A stretch of 64,000 nucleotides of DNA from an uncultured Bacteroidales bacterium (lineage in GTDB: Bacteria > Bacteroidota > Bacteroidia > Bacteroidales > Bacteroidaceae), in contig CADAGX010000002.1 of assembly GCA_902787575.1 (NCBI GenBank), forward strand, positions 62,001 to 126,000, read 5' to 3'. Positions within the stretch are counted from its first letter, which is position 1. Each line of letters begins with the position of its first letter. Both the position numbers and the translations under genes were made by a program. A model generated the notes under the pieces. The model worked only from the letters and a program-made list of their open reading frames with translations. It was not told the DNA's origin and did not search any database. Shown piece after piece: positions 23,310 to 31,089 of this stretch.

Positions 23310-26300
23310 ATGCTTATGATGGACGACTATAAAATCATAGTAGAGCAGGAGCATTCGACGGTGATGGCTCACTACGAGGTTATCGCTAAGCCTGATGGGG
23401 GCTATCAGAGTGAGGCCAGGCTGGAACGTGACCTGATAGACCAGCTGATGGGGATGGGATACGTCTATCTCGTCGTAAAGAACGAGGCCGGTCTGCTCCG
23501 CAATCTGCGGCAACAGTTGGAAGCGCTGAATGGGGTCAGCCTTTCTGATTCGGAATGGGCACGACTGCTGCCGATGATTTCGAACGAGCAGATGACCATA
23601 CAGGACAAGACCGAGATGATACAGGGCAAGGGCTATGTGCTGAACCTGACACTGGACAACGGCCTGACAAAGAACATCAAGCTCATCGACAAGCAGAACG
23701 TCTATAACAACCGACTGCAGGTGACAAACCAGTACGAGGAGGAAGGCGGCACGCACAAGAACCGCTACGACGTGACCATACTGGTGAACGGGTTGCCGCT
23801 GGTGCACATAGAGCTGAAGCGAAGAGGCGTGGACATCAAGGAGGCTTTCAACCAGATAAACCGCTATCAGAGGGACTCGTTCTGGGCAGGCAGGGCCATG
23901 TTTGACTTCGTGCAGATATTCGTCATCTCGAACGGCACAGAGACAAAGTATTACTCTAACACCACCCGTTACGCGAAAGAGCAGGAAGGAAGCGGTAAGA
24001 GGTCTGACGGAAGAGGCAAGACGGACGGCAACACCTTTGAGTTTACCAGCTACTGGAGCGACCAGGAGAACACGTTGCTGACGGACATCAGGGACTTTAC
24101 GACCACCTTCTTTGCGAAACACACCATCCTGAACATCCTGACGAAATACTGCGTGTTCAACGTGGACAAGCAGCTGCTGGTGATGCGTCCGTATCAGATA
24201 GCCGCCACGGAGAAGATACTTGGGCGCATCCAGACTGCTATGTATAACCGCTGGCAGGGAACCACAAGGGCTGGCGGCTACATCTGGCATACCACAGGAA
24301 GCGGCAAGACGCTGACCTCGTTTAAGACCGCACAGCTGGCATCGAGAATGGAGGGCGTGAAGAAAGTGCTCTTTGTGGTGGACAGGAAGGACCTGGACTA
24401 CCAGACGATGAAGGAGTATGACAACTTCGAGAAGGACTGTGCCAACTCGAACTCGTCGGCTAGGATATTGCAGAAACAACTGAAGGACGCCTCGTCGACC
24501 ATCATCATCACCACGATACAGAAGCTGTCGAACCTGATGAAGCCAGGTATCTACGACAAGGATGAGGAACTGCGTGAGATACTGCAGAAGGAGAATATTG
24601 TGCTGATATTCGACGAATGCCACAGGAGCCAGTTCGGCGATATGCATAAGCTGATTGTGAAGCGCATGAAGAAGTACCTGATGTTCGGCTTCACAGGTAC
24701 TCCCATCTTTGCCGTCAATACCAGTGCAGGCAGCAAGTACACCACTACGGCCCAGCTCTTTGGCGGAGAGCCTGACAAAGACGGCAAGCCCACAAAGCCG
24801 CTGCACACCTATACCATCATACATGCCATCAGGGACAAGAACGTGCTGAAGTTTCATGTCGATTACAACCGCACGATGCGAATGAAAGACGATGTGGAGC
24901 GCAAGCAGGTGTGGGGCATCGATACGGAAGAGGCACTGCACGACCCCAGACGCATCGAGATAGTGACTCGCTACATCATCGAGCACTTTGCCGAAAAGAC
25001 AAAGCAGGGAGCCGATGCCTACACGATGAACAAACTGGTGAACGTGGCGGAAGTCATCAGGAAAGGACGAAAAGCAGATGAAAAGAAGATGCGGATACAC
25101 ACACGCGGCTTTAACAGCATCTTTGCCGTTGACAGCGTGGAGGCTGCCATCCTCTACTATAACGAGTTCAAGAAACAATTGGGCGACAATCCAGCCCTGC
25201 GAGTGGCGACCATATATACGTTCAACGCCAACGAGGAAGAAGTGGATGAGTGGGGATTCGGGGGAGATGAGAACCCCGAAGAGGCAGGCACACCGCCCAA
25301 CCTGCAGAGTCGCGACGCGCTGGAACAGGCCATCAAAGACTATAATGAGGTGTTTGGTACCAGCTACTCGACAGACGGGGATTCGTTTCAAAGCTACTAC
25401 AAGGATGTCTCACTGAGGATGAAGAACAAGCAGATAGACATTCTGATAGTGGTGGGAATGTTCCTGACGGGATTCGACGCAAAGACGCTGAATACGCTGT
25501 GGGTAGACAAGAACCTGAAACTGCACGGCCTGCTGCAGGCCTACAGCCGCACGAACCGCATCCTGAATGCCGTGAAGAACTGCGGCAACATCGTCTGCTT
25601 CCGCAACCTGGAGGAGGCCACGAACAAGAGTCTGGCCATCTTTGGCGACGAGAATGCATCGGGAATGGTGTTCCTGAAGAGTTATGAGGAATACTACAGC
25701 CGAGGCTATGAGGATGACAAGGGCGTATGGCACGAACCTTATACCGCGCTGATAGAACGATTGCTAAGCCTGTTCCCAGTGGAGGGTATGGCTAATATCC
25801 TGGATGAAGAAGAGCAGAAGGCATTCATCAGACTGATGGGAGAGATACTGCGTGTGCGGAACGTGCTGGCGGCCTTCGACGACTTCACAGAAGAGGCAAA
25901 GCTGATAGGCGAAATGCGCTATCAGGACTATCTGGGATGGTATAACAACTACTACGAGAAATTCCGCCCCACCACGCACAAAGGCGAAGAGGAAACCATC
26001 AAGGATGATATCGTCTTCGAGATGGAGCTGGTGAAGCAAGTGCAGATAAACATCCGATACATCCTGAGTCTGGTGCAGCAGTATCACGACTCGAACTGCG
26101 AAGACAAGGAAATCATCGTGAAGATAAGGAAACAGATAGATGCCAGCCCCGACATGCGCGACAAACGCGACCTGATAGAAAAGTTCATCCAGCGCATGAC
26201 TCCGCAAAAGGGAGCGGATGTGAGTGAGGAATGGGAACAGTTTATCGAGCAGGAGAAGAAGGAACGACTGGATGCCATCATCACAGAAGAGAACCTGAAG

Positions 26301-26582
26301 CCAAAAGAGACAGAGGCTTTCGTGAAGCGCGCCTTCATGGATGGCTACGTGACAGAGACCGGTACAGGCATCGCCAAGATACTGCCGGCAAGCAATCCCT
26401 TCTTACCGGAAAGCGGAGAGAAAAAACAGACGGTAATAGACAAACTGAAAGCATACCTACAGAAGTTCCTGAATACGACGGAGAATAATTACCAACCGAC
26501 GCAAATCATCCAGATAAGTAACCCCTACTCCGTAGTAGAAGACCAAGAAGGCCTTCTGGCAGCAGAACATGATGAGGGGTAA
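23310..26582 (+). CDS. hsdR: Type I restriction-modification system, restriction/translocase subunit
   Basis: ATP-dependent translocase and endonuclease of the type I complex. The protein has 1090 residues. The PD-(D/E)XK nuclease centre is in RYDVTILVNGLPLVHIELKRRG (Asp154, Glu168, Lys170). The SF2 helicase motifs are HTTGSGKT (327-334), VLFVVDRKDLDYQT, the DEAD-like DECHRS (from residue 435) and FGFTGTPIF. Motifs V and VI appear in VVGMFLTGFDAKTLNTLWVD and HGLLQAYSRTNRIL. The C-terminal part contains the helical HsdM-interaction region. The start may be ATG 23310, 23316 or 23319. It is separated from hsdS by the repeat-bounded four-helix-bundle gene. Confidence 0.96.
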   Translation: MLMMDDYKIIVEQEHSTVMAHYEVIAKPDGGYQSEARLERDLIDQLMGMGYVYLVVKNEAGLLRNLRQQLEALNGVSLSDSEWARLLPMISNEQMTIQDKTEMIQGKGYVLNLTLDNGLTKNIKLIDKQNVYNNRLQVTNQYEEEGGTHKNRYDVTILVNGLPLVHIELKRRGVDIKEAFNQINRYQRDSFWAGRAMFDFVQIFVISNGTETKYYSNTTRYAKEQEGSGKRSDGRGKTDGNTFEFTSYWSDQENTLLTDIRDFTTTFFAKHTILNILTKYCVFNVDKQLLVMRPYQIAATEKILGRIQTAMYNRWQGTTRAGGYIWHTTGSGKTLTSFKTAQLASRMEGVKKVLFVVDRKDLDYQTMKEYDNFEKDCANSNSSARILQKQLKDASSTIIITTIQKLSNLMKPGIYDKDEELREILQKENIVLIFDECHRSQFGDMHKLIVKRMKKYLMFGFTGTPIFAVNTSAGSKYTTTAQLFGGEPDKDGKPTKPLHTYTIIHAIRDKNVLKFHVDYNRTMRMKDDVERKQVWGIDTEEALHDPRRIEIVTRYIIEHFAEKTKQGADAYTMNKLVNVAEVIRKGRKADEKKMRIHTRGFNSIFAVDSVEAAILYYNEFKKQLGDNPALRVATIYTFNANEEEVDEWGFGGDENPEEAGTPPNLQSRDALEQAIKDYNEVFGTSYSTDGDSFQSYYKDVSLRMKNKQIDILIVVGMFLTGFDAKTLNTLWVDKNLKLHGLLQAYSRTNRILNAVKNCGNIVCFRNLEEATNKSLAIFGDENASGMVFLKSYEEYYSRGYEDDKGVWHEPYTALIERLLSLFPVEGMANILDEEEQKAFIRLMGEILRVRNVLAAFDDFTEEAKLIGEMRYQDYLGWYNNYYEKFRPTTHKGEEETIKDDIVFEMELVKQVQINIRYILSLVQQYHDSNCEDKEIIVKIRKQIDASPDMRDKRDLIEKFIQRMTPQKGADVSEEWEQFIEQEKKERLDAIITEENLKPKETEAFVKRAFMDGYVTETGTGIAKILPASNPFLPESGEKKQTVIDKLKAYLQKFLNTTENNYQPTQIIQISNPYSVVEDQEGLLAAEHDEG

Positions 26583-26611
26583 TAAGGAAGCGGAAAGCAA
26601 CCCCAGAAAAT

Positions 26612-26725
26612 TTTTCGGAGAAAAAACCTACACTCCTACACTTTTGCAGGTTAACCGGTTGGTTATCTGCGCGGTATAGGTGTGTAGGTTTTGGTGTAGG
26701 CAAGCCGAAAAGGTGTAGGTTTTGG
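26612..26725. repeat. CCTACAC iteron block (copy 2, inverted), 3' side of the VirE gene
   Basis: GTGTAGG occurs at 26713, 26694 and 26682, and CCTACAC at 26635 and 26627. Read on the minus strand this has the 19, 12 and about 78 bp spacing of copies 1 and 3. It is inverted relative to copy 3, so the VirE gene lies between inverted blocks. The rest of the 175-bp gap after hsdR holds nothing else recognisable. Confidence 0.8.
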
Positions 26726-26757
26726 CCAAATATGCGGCAAAAAGCTAAATTTCGGAG

Positions 26758-28872
26758 CTATTCGCGGAGGCGGACGTAGAACTCACTGCCGCTGTTGCTG
26801 CGACGGTGGCAGAGATTGGGCAGGCAGTGGAGGATACGACCGAAGGCATTGGCAGCAGGCACCTTGAAGACGGAGCCGGCACGCTGCTTGAGGATGACCA
26901 GAATGGCGGTGGCGGACATCCACTGACCGTCGGCATCGGGCTGGGGAGTCTGGAAGTACTGATGGAAGAACATCTCGGCACTGGTCTGCTGCAGGAAGCG
27001 GCGGTTGTGCTGCATGATGGCGACGGTCTCGGCATCGTCGAACCAATAGCGTGTGCCTGCGTTCAGCTCGGCCTGGGCCTGTGCGAAGAGTTGCGCGTGG
27101 TTGGGTGTCTGGCTGACGTCGATGTTGCCCGTGACTTGTACGCCGAGGAAGCGGCGCGAGCCAGTGGGGTCGGTGAGGACGTCGGCCATGTTGGTGGTGG
27201 CGATGAACGAGGCCAGACGTGGTGTCTCTTCGGCATGCCGGGCATACGGACGTTTCACCTTGACGGACGGTAGCTGCAGGATGTTCTTGAGGAAGCCTTG
27301 CTGCTTGGCGGGCGAGATGCGGTTGAACTCGTCGAGGTTGATGAGCAAGGTCTGTGCCATGGCCAAGTGGACCTGACGCTCGTCGCTGAGCGAGAGGTTG
27401 TCGGTGTAGCCCCACGAACGCAGTTCGGGCGGAAGCAGTGAGCGGCAGAAAGCGCTCTTGTGCATTCCCTGCTCGGAGACGAGCAGCGGCACGAGGGCGT
27501 TGCCGTAGCGGAGGTCGCGCCCCTGCCATTGTGCCACCATGGCCAGAAACCAGGTGTGGAACCAGTCGGCCCAGAGCTGAGGATGGTCGGTGGGCACGGT
27601 GGCGGCCAGAGAGCGGATGTGGTCGCGGCCGTCCCATTGCGAGGCGAGACCATAGAGATAATGCTCCACGGGGTTATACTCGTGGATGCGAGTGGAATTG
27701 ACGTAACGGCGCACATCGCGGTCCCACACGTCGAGGCCTGCCAGCTGGAGGTCGGTGGAGAAGGTGTTGACTACCTGTTCGGTGACGGGCCGCCAAGGGG
27801 TAACCCAGCTGTGGTTGGTGCGGTATTCGGTGTAGCCCATGATGGTGTTGCGGCGAAAGACGTAGCGGCTCTCCATGCGACGGATGAGTTGCTGCATCAG
27901 GGGTTCATCGGCGAGAGCCGACGGTTTCTTGTGTAGAACGCGCTGTTCGTCGTAGACGGTCATGACGAGCATCCGCACAAACTCCTCCGTCAGTCCGGGC
28001 CAGTCCTTATAGGTAAGATGGCGCCACAGGTGGCAGACGGCCTCCTCCTCGGGCCAGCCCATGCCGCAGAGTGCTGTGGCCATGGCTGTGACGAAGTGTT
28101 TGTACCACTCGTTGCTGTTCTGCGAGACGGCGGGCAGCTGCTTGTTCACCTGAGCGAGTGCTTGGTCGTAGGCCCGCTCGTAGTTGGCATACGCTGTCAT
28201 GTCGGCTTCCTCGAAATGGCGCTCTTCGGGTAGCGCCAGCAGGTGGTCGTCGGCCTCGTCGTATGTGGGTGTGGCGGTGTCGGACGGGCTGATGCGGAAT
28301 GGGGCTGCCGCAGGGTTGATGAGTGGGCAGGAATCCAGTGGCATCAGGAAGGCATGCCGCAGCGTGGGCTTCATGCGGGTGATGCGTTTGGGCAGCAGCG
28401 AGTCATAGACTGCGGCCAGACGATGATAGGCCAGCGAGTAGAAGTCCTCGACCTCGGTCTCCAGCACTGGCAGCGTGCCGTCGGAGCGAGATACGCTGAC
28501 GAGGAGGATGACCTCTGTGCCGGTGGCACCCACGAAGGCGGCCAGCGTGGATGGCATCGTTAGGGCGGCACGTTTGACATCGTCGCAGTCCTGCTGACCC
28601 ATGAGCTGACGTACCTCGAGCACCACCAGCCCGTTGAAGTGGGCGATGCCTGTGGCTCCGTTCGTCTGGCGACAGAGTTCTGCGGCTGCCACCACGTGCG
28701 GAACTTCGTCGTAGCAGCGGAATTGGCGGACGCGGTCGGGCGTCGTCTCGTGGCGTAACTTCTGGATGAGACGGTTGGGGGTGTCGGTCTGGATGCGTTC
28801 GAAGAACTTGGTGGCATCCCACTGGCGAAGGTGCTCGCCGCGACGGTCGGTCTTGATTGTGGAAAATTTCAT
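26758..28872 (-). CDS. BT4734/VirE-type primase-helicase-like protein
   Basis: A 704-residue protein with two parts. The N-terminal ~200 residues match the BT4734-like domain common in Bacteroidota (RQFRCYDEVPHVVAAAEL, GIAHFNGLVVLEVRQLMG, FVGATGTEVILLVSVSRSDG). The C-terminal half is a VirE/VapE P-loop ATPase: WDGRDHIRSLA, Walker A SEQGMHKSAFCR (GMHKS at 469-473), Walker B LLINLDEF (about 509-516), and sensor-like SFIATTN with TGSRRFLGV. VapE proteins act as replication helicases in phage satellites; this role is inferred. The ATG at 28872 is chosen; its leader contains phased array B. The gene is flanked by inverted iteron blocks. No integrase is present. Confidence 0.85.
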   Translation of the reverse strand: MKFSTIKTDRRGEHLRQWDATKFFERIQTDTPNRLIQKLRHETTPDRVRQFRCYDEVPHVVAAAELCRQTNGATGIAHFNGLVVLEVRQLMGQQDCDDVKRAALTMPSTLAAFVGATGTEVILLVSVSRSDGTLPVLETEVEDFYSLAYHRLAAVYDSLLPKRITRMKPTLRHAFLMPLDSCPLINPAAAPFRISPSDTATPTYDEADDHLLALPEERHFEEADMTAYANYERAYDQALAQVNKQLPAVSQNSNEWYKHFVTAMATALCGMGWPEEEAVCHLWRHLTYKDWPGLTEEFVRMLVMTVYDEQRVLHKKPSALADEPLMQQLIRRMESRYVFRRNTIMGYTEYRTNHSWVTPWRPVTEQVVNTFSTDLQLAGLDVWDRDVRRYVNSTRIHEYNPVEHYLYGLASQWDGRDHIRSLAATVPTDHPQLWADWFHTWFLAMVAQWQGRDLRYGNALVPLLVSEQGMHKSAFCRSLLPPELRSWGYTDNLSLSDERQVHLAMAQTLLINLDEFNRISPAKQQGFLKNILQLPSVKVKRPYARHAEETPRLASFIATTNMADVLTDPTGSRRFLGVQVTGNIDVSQTPNHAQLFAQAQAELNAGTRYWFDDAETVAIMQHNRRFLQQTSAEMFFHQYFQTPQPDADGQWMSATAILVILKQRAGSVFKVPAANAFGRILHCLPNLCHRRSNSGSEFYVRLRE

Positions 28873-28941
28873 AGGCTTTGTTTTTAGTTTTTGGGTTTTG
28901 AAATGTTTATGATTCTTCCTCGGCCCACAGCGCTCTCGCGC

Positions 28942-29035
28942 TTGACGTGAGAATTTGTATCCCACGTGTGGGAAAACGAATGCGACACGCCGCACCGTTT
29001 TTGTCACGCGTGGGAGTTTCTGACGCTACGCACAA
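28942..29035. repeat. Phased palindrome array B, in the leader of the VirE gene
   Basis: Cores ACGTGA (28945), ACGTGT in TCCCACGTGTGGGA (28964), ACACGC in TGCGACACGCCGCA (28985), ACGCGT in GTCACGCGTGGGA (29006) and a weak ACGCTACGC (29023) are spaced 19, 21, 21 and 17 bp. It is a less regular member of the family seen at 39.3, 53.0 and 63.2 kb. It lies between the predicted VirE promoter and the VirE start codon. Confidence 0.55.
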
Positions 29036-29120
29036 GGGAAGCGGCTGCTTCGCGATGTGGCGCCGAAGGATGTCTCTGTGTTCTATGGCTGACGATTCAG
29101 CCCGATGTCTTTCACCGTTG

Positions 29121-29152
29121 CAAAGATATAAAAAATAAGAGCGAAATGCAAA
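29121..29152 (-). promoter_or_regulatory. Promoter of the VirE gene
   Basis: Reading leftward, TTTG (29152-29149), a 20-bp spacer beginning CATTTCGCTC, and TATCTTTG (29128-29121). The predicted leader of about 240 nt covers array B. The spacer sequence resembles that of the radical SAM and miaB promoters. Confidence 0.7.
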
Positions 29153-29154
29153 TA

Positions 29155-29275
29155 AAACCTACACTTTTTTCGAAAACCTACACACTTGCCTACACACATT
29201 CACTGCGCAGGAAACCAGAGGATTAACTATAGAAAAGTGTAGGATGTAGGTTTTTTGGAGAAAAAACTTTAGGGA
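29155..29275. repeat. CCTACAC iteron block (copy 3), 5' side of the VirE gene
   Basis: CCTACAC occurs at 29158, 29177 and 29189. GTGTAGG at 29237 is followed directly by ATGTAGG at 29244, a T-run and GGAGAAAAAAC. The spacings (19, 12, 79) are identical to copy 1 at 4180. It lies just upstream of the VirE promoter and is opposed by inverted copy 2 at the other end of the gene. Confidence 0.8.
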
Positions 29276-29330
29276 AAGAAAGTTGAGGGTAACTCTTTGT
29301 GGGCGGTGAATGCCTTTTTTCGCCTTTTGC

Positions 29331-29361
29331 TTTGCATTGCTGAGAAATGTCGTTATCTTTG
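29331..29361 (+). promoter_or_regulatory. Promoter of the 56-residue ORF and GH43 gene
   Basis: TTTG at 29331-29334, a 19-bp spacer and TATCTTTG at 29354-29361 match the Bacteroidota consensus exactly. The ATG at 29396 follows after 34 bp. Confidence 0.75.
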
Positions 29362-29395
29362 CCGTGGAATATAGAACGTATAAACTTTCTGACGA

Positions 29396-29566
29396 ATGGA
29401 TGCATTTGATGTTATCAAAAAGGGATTAGCGGCATACGGCGCAAAGGATTTGAAGGACCGTATGAGTGGAAAGATGGAGGACGAGTTCGAATCGTGGGCC
29501 CGCTCGGGAAGCCGGGGCATTGACCACGACGACTTGGGTCGCAGATTCAATGACGACGTACACTAA
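29396..29566 (+). CDS. Small hypothetical protein (56 residues)
   Basis: A short acidic and basic protein starting MDAFDVIKKGLAAYGAKDLK, with a repeated-looking middle (DRMSGKMEDEFESWARSGS) and an acidic end (IDHDDLGRRFNDDVH). It has no membrane segment or signal peptide. It is supported as a gene by a consensus promoter at the right distance and by lying 18 bp before the GH43 lipoprotein gene. I do not recognise the family. Confidence 0.55.
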   Translation: MDAFDVIKKGLAAYGAKDLKDRMSGKMEDEFESWARSGSRGIDHDDLGRRFNDDVH

Positions 29567-29584
29567 TATTATAAATAGGTAAGC

Positions 29585-30556
29585 ATGAAGACTCATATCC
29601 TTCCGCTCGCAGCAGCACTGCTGGTGCTGTCTGCCGCATCGTGCCACCGGCAGGTGCAGACGTATGAGAACCCGGTCATTAGGCAGAACGTGCCAGACCC
29701 GACAGTGATACGCGTGGGACGCGAATACTATGCGGCAGGCACATCGGGCAACGCGGCAGAGGTGTATCCGATCTTTGTGTCGCGCGACTTGGTGCATTGG
29801 GACAGCGTGGGGCATATCTTCAGCCAGTGGCCCGAGTGGACGATGGGCTCCTTCTGGGCTCCCGAGCTGTTCCACCACGGCGACACTTACTATTGCTACT
29901 ACACTGCGCGCGACCGCAGCGACAGTACGTCGTGTATCGGTGTGGCCACGGCATCGCAACCCGCCGGACCATACACCGACCACGGGCCGCTGCTGAAATG
30001 GACCAACGAGGCCATTGACTCGTATGTCTTTGACGACGACGGTCAACTCTACATCACATGGAAGGCTTACGGCCTGCATCCCGAACGACCCATTGAGCTG
30101 CTGGGAAGCAGGCTCAGCGACGACGGGCTCTCGCTGGAGGGTGAGGCTTTCACGCTGCTGGCCGATTATCGCGACTTGGGCATGGAGGGGCAGTGCATCT
30201 TCCGCCACGGCAAATACTACTATCTGCTCTATGCAGCCCGCGACTGCTGCACGGAACGCAGCGACTATGAGGTGCGCGTGGCGCGTGCCGAACGTTTCGA
30301 AGGTCCGTATGAGGAGTATGAAGGCAACCCCATCCTGCGTGGCGACGGGCAGTACATTCAGTCGTGCGGCCACGGCACGCTGGTGGAGACACCGGGCGGC
30401 CGCTACTATTATCTATGCCACGCCTACCTGATTGGTCGCTACCGCGAAGGGCGCCAGCCCATCTTGCAAGAACTGGTGGTGGGCGACGACGGCTGGCCAC
30501 ACTTCGCGACGGGCGACGTGACGAAGGCCGAGCAGCCTATGCCCGATGTGAGATAA
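29585..30556 (+). CDS. Glycoside hydrolase family 43-type lipoprotein
   Basis: A 323-residue exported protein. The signal peptide ends in a lipobox (LSAASC, Cys20), so it should be a surface or periplasmic lipoprotein. The five-bladed GH43 catalytic triad is visible: Asp38 in NVPDPTVI (general base), Asp150 in YVFDDDGQLYITW (pKa modulator) and Glu201 in LGMEGQCIFRHGKYYYL (general acid). The likely activity is on arabinan, xylan or related arabinofuranosyl/xylosyl linkages; the substrate cannot be assigned. There is no SusC/SusD pair or other CAZyme nearby, so it is not part of a visible polysaccharide utilisation locus. Confidence 0.9.
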   Translation: MKTHILPLAAALLVLSAASCHRQVQTYENPVIRQNVPDPTVIRVGREYYAAGTSGNAAEVYPIFVSRDLVHWDSVGHIFSQWPEWTMGSFWAPELFHHGDTYYCYYTARDRSDSTSCIGVATASQPAGPYTDHGPLLKWTNEAIDSYVFDDDGQLYITWKAYGLHPERPIELLGSRLSDDGLSLEGEAFTLLADYRDLGMEGQCIFRHGKYYYLLYAARDCCTERSDYEVRVARAERFEGPYEEYEGNPILRGDGQYIQSCGHGTLVETPGGRYYYLCHAYLIGRYREGRQPILQELVVGDDGWPHFATGDVTKAEQPMPDVR

Positions 30557-30619
30557 GGAAAAAGAAAGGTTTCTTCTCCGGAAAAAAACGAGAATAGGTT
30601 GTTTTTCAGAATTAATTTG

Positions 30620-30627
30620 TACCTTTG
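30620..30627 (+). promoter_or_regulatory. -7 promoter element of the MNT gene
   Basis: TACCTTTG matches TAnnTTTG 25 bp before the ATG at 30653. A partial TTG is present near 30599-30601 at the -33 position. Confidence 0.55.
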
Positions 30628-30652
30628 CCCTTGAATTCTATATTAACTGCGT

Positions 30653-30952
30653 ATGACCACACAGGCAATGACACAAGTAATTGCTGAGTATTTCAAGACT
30701 CAACCCGTACTGAAGGCTTGGCTCTTTGGCTCTTTCTCACGTGGTGAGGAAACGCAAGAAAGCGACGTAGATATACTGGTCGTGTATGACCGTACGCAGA
30801 GAATAGGCCTTCTAAAGATTGCTGCTATGATGGTAGATTTGGAGCAAAAACTGCATCGACCAGTGGATTTGGTGGAAGAAAAAGGGTTGCTCCCATTTGC
30901 CAGAGAGTCTGTAAACCGTGATAAGACGCTTATCTATGAGAGAGCCAGTTAG
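30653..30952 (+). CDS. MNT-type nucleotidyltransferase (minimal NTase, antitoxin-like)
   Basis: A 99-residue minimal nucleotidyltransferase. The polymerase-beta motif is complete: WLFGSFSRGE (Gly26-Ser27) followed by SDVDILV (Asp38 and Asp40). Proteins of this type usually pair with a HEPN (DUF86) toxin and inactivate it by adding nucleotides. The partner reading frame that overlaps its 3' end here is severely shortened. The gene is probably a surviving antitoxin. Confidence 0.85.
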   Translation: MTTQAMTQVIAEYFKTQPVLKAWLFGSFSRGEETQESDVDILVVYDRTQRIGLLKIAAMMVDLEQKLHRPVDLVEEKGLLPFARESVNRDKTLIYERAS

Positions 30953-31049
30953 AGACCGCAGACGTTTGGAACATATCATTGACGCCATCGATCGCGTGCT
31001 TGTAGAGACGGATTGGGAGGCTTGGAAACAACAAGAAGAGGACAAGTAG
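30936..31049 (+). pseudogene. Truncated HEPN (DUF86) toxin remnant
   Basis: A 37-residue frame overlapping the end of the MNT gene. It starts MREPVRDRRRLEHIIDAIDR, which resembles the N-terminus of DUF86/HEPN toxins, but stops after EAWKQQEEDK. Complete members have about 110 residues and a C-terminal RX4-6H RNase motif, which is absent. A terminator follows within 5 bp. I interpret it as a deletion remnant of the toxin; a genuine short protein is less likely. Confidence 0.6.
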
Positions 31050-31053
31050 AAAC

Positions 31054-31086
31054 AAAAGGGAGAGCAACGAACTGCTCTCCCTTTTT
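31054..31086. terminator. Bidirectional intrinsic terminator
   Basis: A 13-bp perfect stem (AAAAGGGAGAGCA / TGCTCTCCCTTTT) with a 6-nt loop; T-runs follow on both strands. It serves the MNT/HEPN pair on the plus strand and the djlA-like gene on the minus strand. Confidence 0.85.
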
Positions 31087-31089
31087 GTT

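Noticed and set aside
23256-25391. 711-codon open frame antisense to hsdR
   Set aside because: A shadow frame; hsdR motifs on the plus strand are complete and the antisense translation shows no domain.
18514-29275. Integrated prophage or integrative element covering the restriction and VirE region
   Set aside because: No integrase, transposase, capsid, terminase or conjugation gene and no tRNA-derived attachment repeat was seen.
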